DNA of 64,000 nucleotides from an uncultured Schlesneria sp. GTDB lineage: Bacteria; Planctomycetota; Planctomycetia; Planctomycetales; Planctomycetaceae. The notes under the pieces are model-generated. The model ran no database searches, was not told the origin of the DNA, and worked only from the letters and a program-made list of their open reading frames with translations. Every line of letters starts with the position of its first letter. Positions within the stretch are counted from its first letter, which is position 1. Positions 44,001 to 52,040 of this stretch are shown piece after piece. The stretch spans positions 1 to 64,000 of the forward strand of contig CAILLA010000159.1 in NCBI GenBank assembly GCA_903834925.1. Reading direction: 5' to 3'. The position numbers and the translations under genes are program-made.

Positions 44001-44221
44001 CGCTGATGGGTACGCGCTGTCATGCCGTTTGACCACGGAATTACGTGGTACAAATTGATCTTCAGGGTTCGCTTCCAGATTATTGGTTGCTTGCGGGTCA
44101 TTCGGAAAACAACAGCCCGTATTTGATCAATGGACATCGCTCGTTTTGTCGAGGCTCAGCCGGTCGATCCCAATGATTCGGCTTTCAACGATCAGTCATC
44201 TCTTTTGAATGGGATATCGCC

Positions 44222-45658
44222 ATGAAACGTCCGGCTGTAATACTCGCGTGCATCGCTCTACTCGCTACGGCGGCAGCAGCAGGTTATCAGGTTTGGAATT
44301 CGTTGGGGCGACCGGTTGAGGCTGCGCATCCCGAGCCGACGGGACCTCGAGATCATGTTACGTTGAGCGACGAAAAATTCGCAGCGGCAGAGATCCAGGT
44401 GGCCACCGCATCAAGACGCGAATTGCAGTCTGTGCGAACGGTTCCGGGCCGAATCGAATACAACGCCACAAGGCATGTCGAAGTCAAAAGTCCGTTTGAC
44501 GGTTTGATCCGACGAATTGAAGTCAAAGTCGGTGACCGGGTGACTGAAGGTCAAACGATTGCCGTTGTCGATAGTCCCGAACTGGGTGAAGTACGTGCGG
44601 ACGTTCTGCTACGAGAAACCGACCTGCAACAGGCAGTTAACGAGCACGATTGGTGGCATTCGATCCAAGCCAATCTCGATGAATTACTGGCTCGACTGAA
44701 ACGTCCCCAGGAAGTTCAACAGATTGAAAAAGAGTTTGCTGATAAGGTGCTCGGTGATTGTCGCCAACAGATCTTAACGGCCTATTCCCGGATGCGGCTT
44801 GCGGAAAAACTGAACTCCAACGTCAAACCGGCACTCGAAGCAAGCGCCGTGAGCGTCCGAATGGCTCTGGAACTTGGTTCCGCGCGGGATACAACCACCG
44901 CAGAATATGCGGCAGCATGCGAACAGGCGACGTTTGACGTGAAGCAAAAGCATCTTAAAGCGGAATCGGCGATGAAAAATGCCGAAAGACGCCTGACCGT
45001 GGCAAAACAGCGACTCGGCCTGATTGTGAACCAGCCATACGAGGCGATTAAGGATTTGGGAAATGCAGAAAATCTCAGCACGTGGCCCGTAAAAGCGCCC
45101 TTCACGGCGACCGTGGAAGAAATCCTTCTGGCACCCAAGGAACGAGTTCAAACGTCGCAAGGTTTATTTCAACTGGCCGATGCATCGCGCCTTTGGGTGC
45201 AGGCTGAGATTCGAGAACGTGACTGGGAGGCATTGTCGATTGAGCCGGGGCAAGCCGTGTCGGTGCAAACACTTGCGTTAAAGGGAGAAACCTTGAAGGC
45301 CAAGGTCGCCATTGTCGGTCGAAAAGTCTCACCGGAAACTCGTGCCGTCCCTCTCACCGCAGAAATTGACAATATTGAAGGGAAACTGCGGCCCGGGATG
45401 TTTGTCCGCGTGCTGATCCCTGACGGACAAACTCATGAATGTCTGACGCTGCCTCAATCTGCCGTTTCAACAAATGATGGACGCACCTTTGTCTTTGTCG
45501 AGACGGGATCACGCGAATACCATTTAAGGGACGTCACAACCGGCCTGAGCGTTGATCCGTGGATCGAAATCAAATCGGGAATCGAACCGGGCGACAAGGT
45601 CGTAATTTCAGGAACGTCTATTCTGAAGGCAGAATTCCTGCTGGAACCCGAGGAATGA
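44222..45658 (+). CDS. Periplasmic efflux adaptor (RND/HlyD family), orphan
   Basis: 478 residues. A signal/anchor (VILACIALLATAAAAGYQVW) is followed by a membrane-proximal part, the lipoyl/barrel-sandwich halves (GRIEYNATRHVEVKSPFDGL, VKVGDRVTEGQTIAVVDSPELG and VKAPFTATVEEILLAPKERV), a long helical hairpin between them, and a beta-barrel domain (LRPGMFVRVLIPDG). This is the CusB/CzcB-type arrangement. Such adaptors normally precede an RND pump gene. Here the next gene is tsaB on the opposite strand, so the pump must be encoded elsewhere or lost. The preceding His-rich protein hints at metal efflux. Confidence 0.88.
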   Translation: MKRPAVILACIALLATAAAAGYQVWNSLGRPVEAAHPEPTGPRDHVTLSDEKFAAAEIQVATASRRELQSVRTVPGRIEYNATRHVEVKSPFDGLIRRIEVKVGDRVTEGQTIAVVDSPELGEVRADVLLRETDLQQAVNEHDWWHSIQANLDELLARLKRPQEVQQIEKEFADKVLGDCRQQILTAYSRMRLAEKLNSNVKPALEASAVSVRMALELGSARDTTTAEYAAACEQATFDVKQKHLKAESAMKNAERRLTVAKQRLGLIVNQPYEAIKDLGNAENLSTWPVKAPFTATVEEILLAPKERVQTSQGLFQLADASRLWVQAEIRERDWEALSIEPGQAVSVQTLALKGETLKAKVAIVGRKVSPETRAVPLTAEIDNIEGKLRPGMFVRVLIPDGQTHECLTLPQSAVSTNDGRTFVFVETGSREYHLRDVTTGLSVDPWIEIKSGIEPGDKVVISGTSILKAEFLLEPEE

Positions 45659-45695
45659 TACTCAACGGAATCGCGTCCAATGTTCGCTGGAGATT

Positions 45696-46421
45696 CTACG
45701 GAATCTCGGCTTGAATCGTCGTTGCGAGTTTTTCTTCGGCGGCACTTAATCGAAGATAAAACGGGGAAGCTCGCCAAAAATCGGTTTCTCTTGTTAAGGC
45801 TACGTCGCCGGTTGATTGCTCGTGTAATCGGCCGAGAGATGCAATCGTCAATGCTCGTGGTTGCCGAATGCCTGGGTCTTGCAGCCAATGATCCAACCCT
45901 GTCTCCGCTTCAACTTTCGCCACTCCTGGTCCCGTGACAATTGCCATATCGCGGCGGGATTGAAGAAACACGTCTCTCGAAATGATCTGAATCGGGGAGA
46001 CTTGACTCCATTGATGAAGAGAGTTGCGCGCATACTCACCGACGAATAAATCGTCCCGCTGAGCATCTTCGATCACAAAAAGTCGCGTGATGTCGCCGGG
46101 GGCGTTTTCTGCGATGGCTGCGAATGTGTCGACGGCAATAAATCGACAACCAGTGGCGTAGGCAAACGTCTTGGCGCAAACCATCCCGACTCGCAATCCC
46201 GTGAAGCTACCCGGTCCACGGCTGACAGCAACCAGATTGACATCGCGAGGGGTCAGTGAATATGCCTTCAATAGTTCGCCGATTTCAAGTACCAGTGCCT
46301 GGGCATGGCGGCGGCCAACCTGATTCAGGCGTTTCTCGGCAAGGCAAACCTCATCGCGGACAATGGCTACCGAACCTTCCAAACCGCTGGTTTCAATTCC
46401 AAGAACAAGCATGCGAGTCAT
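45696..46421 (-). CDS. tsaB: tRNA t6A biosynthesis protein TsaB
   Basis: TsaB (YeaZ) is the partner of TsaD in making t6A at position 37 of ANN-decoding tRNAs. The 241-residue product has LVLGIETSGLEGSVAIV, RRHAQALVLEI, VAVSRGPGSFTGLRVGM (the family hallmark) and AVDTFAAIAEN. The C-terminal half is less conserved, as usual. Start at M1 (46421) or M4; both are close. No tsaD or rimI is adjacent. It is convergent with the adaptor gene and divergent from terC. Confidence 0.93.
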   Translation of the reverse strand: MTRMLVLGIETSGLEGSVAIVRDEVCLAEKRLNQVGRRHAQALVLEIGELLKAYSLTPRDVNLVAVSRGPGSFTGLRVGMVCAKTFAYATGCRFIAVDTFAAIAENAPGDITRLFVIEDAQRDDLFVGEYARNSLHQWSQVSPIQIISRDVFLQSRRDMAIVTGPGVAKVEAETGLDHWLQDPGIRQPRALTIASLGRLHEQSTGDVALTRETDFWRASPFYLRLSAAEEKLATTIQAEIP

Positions 46422-46654
46422 CTACCGAACAAGACCATCAAACGCCAGTCCAGAGAATACTCGTTTTGACATTCCGGTAGCGAGGCTTTCGAACGGGTAT
46501 TTCGTCCCTAGACTTGCATTCTCATACTCCGTTCTTCAAATTCTGCAAATTCGGAGGCAGGCCGCACGTTGACCGTGATCCGATTCGATTTGTTTTTCGT
46601 ATGCAGAGTGCGCAAGTTTATTCGCCGACGCTATACTTTGGACAAACGTGAAGC

Positions 46655-46692
46655 AGCCCGATCGCGTCTGGCGGTCGGGCTGTTCTGTTCTC
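46655..46692 (+). promoter_or_regulatory. Leader hairpin with T-rich tail upstream of terC
   Basis: An 11-pair stem, AGCCCGATCGC, loop GTCTG, GCGGTCGGGCT (one G-U), followed by GTTCTGTTCTC. It lies just downstream of a TATACT -10-like box (46632-46637) and 104 bases before the terC start, so it looks like an attenuator or a stable leader stem. I could not match the yybP-ykoY manganese riboswitch that precedes many terC/alx genes. Confidence 0.5.
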
Positions 46693-46795
46693 AACGGATC
46701 GGGGACGAACTTGTTGCCGGGCCAGAATTGGACAATTATGCCATTAGACGGAAATGGCAACCTGACGGAAATCACTCGGACAAAGGGGCAATCGC

Positions 46796-47935
46796 GTGAC
46801 GGGGTTAGTATGGACAGCGTTTGTGCCGCAGGTTTTGAACGTTCAGGGTACGTCGTTGGATAGCAACAATACTGGGCTCGTTTGGGCAGCGTTTGTGCTA
46901 CTGGTTTTAGTGATTCTCGCTTTCGATCTCGGCGTCTTTTCACGCGAATCAAAGGCTTTGAGTGCGAAAACGGCCCTGTTCCGAACCGGCATCTATTTTG
47001 TGCTGGCAATGTTGTTTACGGTGTTTGTCTACTTTGCTTATGAGAACCATTGGTTCAATCTGGGTTTATACCCGAACCTCAAACTCGATGATCCTGATGC
47101 CGATACAGGGTTGCCGGACTCAGGACTTCAAGCGGCATTTATGTTCTTCATGGGCTACATGCTGGAACAGTCACTCAGTGTCGACAACATTTTCGTGATT
47201 GCACTGATTCTCGCTTATTTCAAAGTTCCCAACGCCTATCAACATCGCGTATTGCTGTGGGGCATTTTGGGAGCATTAATCATGCGAGCGGTGATGATTT
47301 TTGCAGGGGTTGAACTGATCAAACACTTCGAGTGGATGACGTACCTGTTTGGCGCGTTTTTGATTTTCACGGCACTGAAGATGCTGTTCACCGATGAAGA
47401 CGAAGAGGTCGATTTTGAGAAAAATTACTTGATTCGACTGCTTCGCGGTCGGTTGTCTCCAACGTTTGTGGATGACCGATTCTTTACCAGAATCGATGGC
47501 CGCTTTGCCTTCACTCCACTGTTTATTGCGTTGTTAATGGTGGAGACAACGGATCTGATTTTTGCCGTCGATTCAATTCCCGCAGTGATTGGTCTGACGC
47601 GAGACCCGTTTCTTGTGTTCACATCCAATGTGTTCGCTATCCTGGGGCTCAGAAGTCTTTACTTTGCCCTGGCTGATCTGATGGGACGCTTTCACCTGCT
47701 GAAATATTCGCTGGTGATTATCCTCGCGTTTGTCGGTTTGAAAATGTTGCTGGAAAAGCACGTGGTGCCACAAACCGATGAATACGAAGGATTGGTTAAC
47801 GCCGTGTCATTTGCTGTGATCATCGTGACGTTGATCGGCGGCGTGGCCGCATCGTTTATTTTTCCCGAACCACCCGAAGCACACGACGAACCGGCCAAAG
47901 AGGACAAGCCAGGAACGAGTTCAAGCTCCACCTGA
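46796..47935 (+). CDS. TerC/Alx family membrane protein
   Basis: 379 residues, about nine helices. TerC/Alx proteins are linked to manganese homeostasis and tellurite resistance. Family marks: FDLGVFSRESKALSAKTAL, GYMLEQSLSVDNIFVIALIL, ADLMGRFHLLKYSLVIILAF, and MVETTDLIFAVDSIPAVIGL with the two acidic membrane motifs (E..LSVDN and ETTDL..AVDS). The start is GTG 46796. Its first 40 residues contain a duplicated TGLVWxAFV segment that is also visible in the DNA (46802-46900). The last 15 bases overlap the convergent small gene. The C-terminal tail is acidic and Pro-rich. Confidence 0.92.
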   Translation: MTGLVWTAFVPQVLNVQGTSLDSNNTGLVWAAFVLLVLVILAFDLGVFSRESKALSAKTALFRTGIYFVLAMLFTVFVYFAYENHWFNLGLYPNLKLDDPDADTGLPDSGLQAAFMFFMGYMLEQSLSVDNIFVIALILAYFKVPNAYQHRVLLWGILGALIMRAVMIFAGVELIKHFEWMTYLFGAFLIFTALKMLFTDEDEEVDFEKNYLIRLLRGRLSPTFVDDRFFTRIDGRFAFTPLFIALLMVETTDLIFAVDSIPAVIGLTRDPFLVFTSNVFAILGLRSLYFALADLMGRFHLLKYSLVIILAFVGLKMLLEKHVVPQTDEYEGLVNAVSFAVIIVTLIGGVAASFIFPEPPEAHDEPAKEDKPGTSSSST

Positions 47936-48145
47936 GCTCGCTGCCCGGCGTTCCGCTGCGTAATCTTCGGCTCGTTCCATTTGCGTTGCAACCGTCTCAG
48001 CCAATGCGGAAAAAACCCCGCCCGCTCGTTGACCCGCTTCCATGATGACCGGACCGAGGTGACGTCGCAGTTTTGGAACGCTCGCACCGAGCAAAGCCCC
48101 GGCAACAAGCCCGCCGCCGATTAATAACCAATCTCGCTGAGTCAT
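47921..48145 (-). CDS. Small membrane-associated protein
   Basis: 74 residues from ATG 48145 (GGAAAATC upstream). MTQRDWLLIGGGLVAGALLG is a membrane segment, followed by an amphipathic helix-rich part (LAETVATQMERAEDYAAERR). The type resembles YtxH-like small envelope proteins. The frame extends upstream to 48304 but that part is not coding-like. It overlaps the terC end by 15 bases, tail to tail. Function unknown. Confidence 0.65.
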   Translation of the reverse strand: MTQRDWLLIGGGLVAGALLGASVPKLRRHLGPVIMEAGQRAGGVFSALAETVATQMERAEDYAAERRAASSGGA

Positions 48146-48433
48146 GATTTTCCGATTTCGTTCGATCGACCGTAAATTGTTACCTGAGACGAATCCGTTC
48201 CCAACGGATTGGATTACAGGCAAGAATGCTTCGTGCGCCCTCTGATGACGAATAGTCAATTGGCTGATGCCAGTTGCGTATCGCGAGGAGGATGCTGCGA
48301 ACATACATCACCGGCGGCGGCGATGAGGCAAAACGGCAGCAGCGATCGAAAAAAAAGCAACGGCGTCACTCGACATTAACGAATGTGCCGTCGGTAGGGA
48401 TCGGACTTGATAAAACCCGAAGGAAGATCAGCA

Positions 48434-48889
48434 TTAACTGATCATCAGGTCCTTGCGCAGAAGTTCATGACCCTGCCCAACCCATTCTTCCAGTTGCGAT
48501 AGCACCAGTTTACGTGTCACGACAAACCCCAGCATCCCACTTGGTGGTTCGAAACTGACAATGCTGGTCAGTAATGTGTTTCCGTCGTCCGAGTCCGCAA
48601 AGTGCTGCTCCTGTGTCCAGGCTTTGAACGGACCTTGAATCTGTTTGACCACAATGATTTCTGAGGGCGTGACCTGCGTGATTTCGTGAACGAACTGAAA
48701 CTTGCTTCCCATCGCTTTGACCTGAAACTCAATACATCCGCCAACTTCCATGATCTCCGGATGTTTCATCGCGAGATCACCAGCAGTGTTTGACGGAAAC
48801 ATTTTCAGCAGGTTCGCGGGACGACGAAGATACTCGAACGTTTCGACACGAGGTCGCGGCAAAATAACAGAGGCTTTGAAGTCACCCAT
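48434..48889 (-). CDS. SRPBCC (START/Bet v1-like) domain protein
   Basis: 151 residues of the helix-grip fold. The N-terminal strand and helix (FKASVILPRPRVETFEYLRR), then NLLKMFPSN, the strands FQFVHEITQVTPSEIIVVKQ and the C-terminal long helix (VVTRKLVLSQLEEWVGQGHE) fit the polyketide cyclase/SRPBCC family, which binds hydrophobic ligands. No catalytic residues can be inferred. Stand-alone gene. Confidence 0.8.
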   Translation of the reverse strand: MGDFKASVILPRPRVETFEYLRRPANLLKMFPSNTAGDLAMKHPEIMEVGGCIEFQVKAMGSKFQFVHEITQVTPSEIIVVKQIQGPFKAWTQEQHFADSDDGNTLLTSIVSFEPPSGMLGFVVTRKLVLSQLEEWVGQGHELLRKDLMIS

Positions 48890-49068
48890 TCAATTTTCTC
48901 TCGTTCTACAACGTCACTTACCGCAGGTCAGGAATTGTCATGTCCGCTTCCAGCCGACACGCATATTCTATTCGGCTTTGGCTGGAAGCCCTAGCGACTG
49001 AAATCAATTTGCCGTTTCAAAATGACAAAAGCGGATCGCTTTCGTTTGTGACGTCGGGGTCACCACGT

Positions 49069-50289
49069 TCAAATGACCATCTCAGTCAGCTTCTTCAGTA
49101 TCTCTTGCACCGGGACCACCGTCGCTACCAGTGGTAGAAAAGGGAATAGAGCGGCAAAAACAAGCACCGCGAAACCCTTCATGTCAAACGGGATCAATAG
49201 CATGTCATTCACATGCTCGTAGGCACTGGCGATATCGGCCAATGATTGAATATCCGCTGATCCTAACAGCGAATCGTCGGTCTCGCCTGTTTTTCTTTCA
49301 ATCCATTTTTCTTCGAATTTCCGATCGTACCGCAAGACGAGCGTGCTGAAGTCGAGAAGTCCAGCAAATCGGCATCGCGACAGACGACCAAAAAAGACAA
49401 GCAGCGGGGCGTGAATGATCACGATCGCAATCACAACAAATGCCATCACGTGATATTTCAACGTGTCCAGTGTTTCGTGGTTGTGAATGATCTCGTAAAA
49501 AAAGGCGGATGAGAACATTGCCGCGATCGCCATCAGCACAGTCGAAAAACTTGCCAGGCCCCAACCAAGAAATCCCAACCCCCCTGCGTGATCCGGATGA
49601 GTTGCCGTCAATTGCAGATCAAGTCTCGAGATTCGAAACAAAAATAAACCCCAAAGTAAAAAGATCCACAGCCAATTAAGCAGAAAGAAAAACAGAACTG
49701 GCAAGCTGACCAGTGCATACCACCAACCGGCAAGTGTTCTGGCTGTCTGGTGTATTTCCCAGGTCGAAGAAGTGGCATCAAACACGTAGATTCTGGCACA
49801 TATTGCTAATATAAACGCAAGAATTCCGATCACGATTTCAGACGTGTTCGAGGATCGAAATTTCAGAACCTCTTGAACAGCGGCATCAAATCGGGGACGT
49901 TCACGGTCAGTCACAAGGTCCGATTGGAGAAAATGTCGTGCCTGAACCGGAAGACTGATCGCGATAAGCGTTTCAGACAACTCAAGCAACGGAAGGACAA
50001 AAAGATACCTACCAAAAAGGGCCGGGTCGTGAAGGAGAGGGATTTCGACAATCGTTTTTGTAAAGGCATGGCCGGAAACAATCGCCAGCAGCAGCAGTGG
50101 AACCCAGGTGATCAGGATTAAAATCCCGATCCGTCGCAACCGATATGCCATGCTCGGTTGCGGAAGACTAAAGTACTCAGCAAACGAATGAACCGAGCCT
50201 CCCCCCACCAGCGGGAACTCGATCGCGTCCAAGTCAACTTGGCTTTCTGACATTTCGATATCCAGTGAACCAGTCAGTTCATAATTCAT
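49069..50289 (-). CDS. Multi-pass membrane protein of unknown function
   Basis: 406 residues with about seven helices, including RRIGILILITWVPLLLLAIV, IVIGILAFILAICARIYVF, LVSLPVLFFFLLNWLWIFLL and HVMAFVVIAIVIIHAPLLVF. A soluble segment of about 60 residues near the C-terminus precedes the last helix. ATG 50289 begins the longest frame; ATG 50253 (MSESQVDLD) is equally possible. No family recognised. Stand-alone gene. Confidence 0.75.
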   Translation of the reverse strand: MNYELTGSLDIEMSESQVDLDAIEFPLVGGGSVHSFAEYFSLPQPSMAYRLRRIGILILITWVPLLLLAIVSGHAFTKTIVEIPLLHDPALFGRYLFVLPLLELSETLIAISLPVQARHFLQSDLVTDRERPRFDAAVQEVLKFRSSNTSEIVIGILAFILAICARIYVFDATSSTWEIHQTARTLAGWWYALVSLPVLFFFLLNWLWIFLLWGLFLFRISRLDLQLTATHPDHAGGLGFLGWGLASFSTVLMAIAAMFSSAFFYEIIHNHETLDTLKYHVMAFVVIAIVIIHAPLLVFFGRLSRCRFAGLLDFSTLVLRYDRKFEEKWIERKTGETDDSLLGSADIQSLADIASAYEHVNDMLLIPFDMKGFAVLVFAALFPFLPLVATVVPVQEILKKLTEMVI

Positions 50290-50700
50290 TTACGTATGGT
50301 CGTGACCGTACGACATCCCGGCGGCTCGTGTTATGACCGATGTGGAAAATAATTTCCATGCCTTTTTCGCAACCAATTCCTTCGTCGGGTTTGAGCACCT
50401 TCGTCGATAAACAACATTTCCAATAATCAAACAAGGCCAGGCGAGCCGGGGTGTGAACTCTCGAATTCTTCCCGCCTCTCAATATCAATCCTGCCAATAA
50501 ACGACAAAAACAATACAAATATATTAGTAGAATGTAAATTGAAATTGTTTGGCCACCTTCTTAACGTTTGGAAGGTGCTCATGGAAGCTGTCATTTTCAG
50601 TGTCGATCGACTTGTCAGCCACAAAGCGACGCGACCACTCTGCGGCTTCACTTCTGTCTGTCCGGCAGTGTACGAAAGCCACTAATCCCATCAGTCTGGT
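50290..50700. other. Intergenic region upstream of the ATPase pair
   Basis: About 410 bases, A/T-rich around 50500-50540, with a small inverted repeat (CACCTTC ... GAAGGTG near 50560-50580). The stretch GGCCAGGCGAGCCGGGG (near 50430) resembles a dispersed planctomycete element. No supported gene; long frames through here lack ribosome binding sites. Confidence 0.4.
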
Positions 50701-50729
50701 TTGACTACACCAAAACTGGTGTATATCAT
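50701..50729 (+). promoter_or_regulatory. Promoter with palindromic operator for the ATPase pair
   Basis: TTGACT (50701-50706), a 17-base spacer and TATCAT (50724-50729). The 18-base palindrome TACACCAAAACTGGTGTA (50706-50723) fills the spacer exactly, where a bound repressor would block polymerase. Two more half-site-like GGTGT motifs follow at 50734 and 50762, before the start at 50787. No regulator gene is adjacent. Confidence 0.65.
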
Positions 50730-50786
50730 TTGCGGTGTGTAAATTTTTGTACGGCAATGGTGGTGTACATCGTTAAGGGTGTGGGA

Positions 50787-52040
50787 ATGGATTCGAATCA
50801 GGCGGGCTTTGATTTTTATACCGGTGCGCCTGTTGACGATGAGCACCTCTGGTTTCGTGATCCGTTTATCGAGCAGGTCTGGGAAAAGCTGCGAACGCAA
50901 CATGTGCTGATTACCGCACCGCGCCGTACGGGAAAAACCAGCGTGATGTTCCATATGTTGAGTCGACCTCGCGCCGATTATCTGGTCATTTATCAAAACG
51001 TCCAGGATTTCAAACATCCCGCACAACTGTTCCAGACCGTCATTGAAAATTTTCACGAAAAACATCCGCAACTGCTGCAACAGCTTGCCGCGAAGGGTTA
51101 CAAATTCCTCGAGCAGACGTGGTCAAACCTGATGCGCAGGCTCGAAAACGTCGAAGCGGGTGGAGTCAAGATTGCCTTACGTGAATCTGATCCAAATTGG
51201 GAGGTGAACTGGAAACGACACGCCGAGGATTTGCTCAATCAAATCCGTAGTGTTGGTAAGCCCATTCTGCTGATCGTCGACGAACTGCCGGACATGATAC
51301 TCAACATGAAACCAGATCATTCCGCCGAGGCGCGGGAATTCCTCGCCTGGTTCCGAACCCAGCGTCAAAACCCTCAACCATCCAAAGATTGCATTCGCTG
51401 GTTATGCGGCGGCTCGATCAACCTGGCCGGCACGCTTGATGATCTGGGTCGAGTCGACCTGATCAACGATTTGTCCGTCGAAGAACTTCCTGTTTTCACG
51501 CCCGAACAAGTGGAGGAATTCGTGGCGACAATGCTTTCCAGTCGCGGGGTGGCATTAGATGACAGCGTACCCCGGCGAATGGTCGAGCAATTAGGACGAC
51601 CGATCCCATTTTTTCTGCAACTGGCAACGCAAAATCTTCATCGACACTGGCAGAAAGTCCAACGGAAGCTGATTCCGAACGATGTCGATTTCATTTTCAA
51701 GGAATTGATTGCCAGACCCTCCGCACGCGAACAACTGCAACATTATTACTCGCGCATTCGAACGTACTACACCGAGCCGCGGCAAACCGCCGCCTACCAG
51801 TTACTCGCCCTCATCAGTCAGAGTGGCCCCGAGGGATTATCGCGAAAAGGACTGAAGACCAGCTTCGAACAATCGCTCGCGGAATCAGACCTCAAGCTGA
51901 CCAAAGCCGAACGTGATAACCAATTCAGTAAGTTGCTTCGAGACCTGGAAAACGATTTTTACATCTGTGAGGTGGCCGAAGATCAATACGACTTTGCCAG
52001 CGGCCTCTTGAAAAGTTGGTGGAGGCGAAATTATGGCTGA
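50787..52040 (+). CDS. AAA/STAND-type P-loop ATPase (ATPase_2-like), first of a pair
   Basis: 417 residues from ATG 50787, with AAGG 8 bases upstream; the open frame extends further but without homology. Walker A is APRRTGKT (44-51), Walker B LLIVDELP (160-167), and a sensor-like RWLCGGSINLAG (about 203-214) resembles the archaeal-type ATPase_2 family. The C-terminal third (LLALISQSGPEGLSRKGLKT to DFASGLLKSWWRR) looks like a winged helix. There is no effector domain. The stop overlaps the next gene by 8 bases. The family includes ATPases of conflict systems and uncharacterised regulators; the role here is inferred from the partner and the regulated promoter. Confidence 0.85.
   Translation: MDSNQAGFDFYTGAPVDDEHLWFRDPFIEQVWEKLRTQHVLITAPRRTGKTSVMFHMLSRPRADYLVIYQNVQDFKHPAQLFQTVIENFHEKHPQLLQQLAAKGYKFLEQTWSNLMRRLENVEAGGVKIALRESDPNWEVNWKRHAEDLLNQIRSVGKPILLIVDELPDMILNMKPDHSAEAREFLAWFRTQRQNPQPSKDCIRWLCGGSINLAGTLDDLGRVDLINDLSVEELPVFTPEQVEEFVATMLSSRGVALDDSVPRRMVEQLGRPIPFFLQLATQNLHRHWQKVQRKLIPNDVDFIFKELIARPSAREQLQHYYSRIRTYYTEPRQTAAYQLLALISQSGPEGLSRKGLKTSFEQSLAESDLKLTKAERDNQFSKLLRDLENDFYICEVAEDQYDFASGLLKSWWRRNYG

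Noticed and set aside
46638-46795. yybP-ykoY manganese riboswitch before terC
   Set aside because: I could not find the conserved loop sequences by eye, so only a generic leader hairpin is reported.
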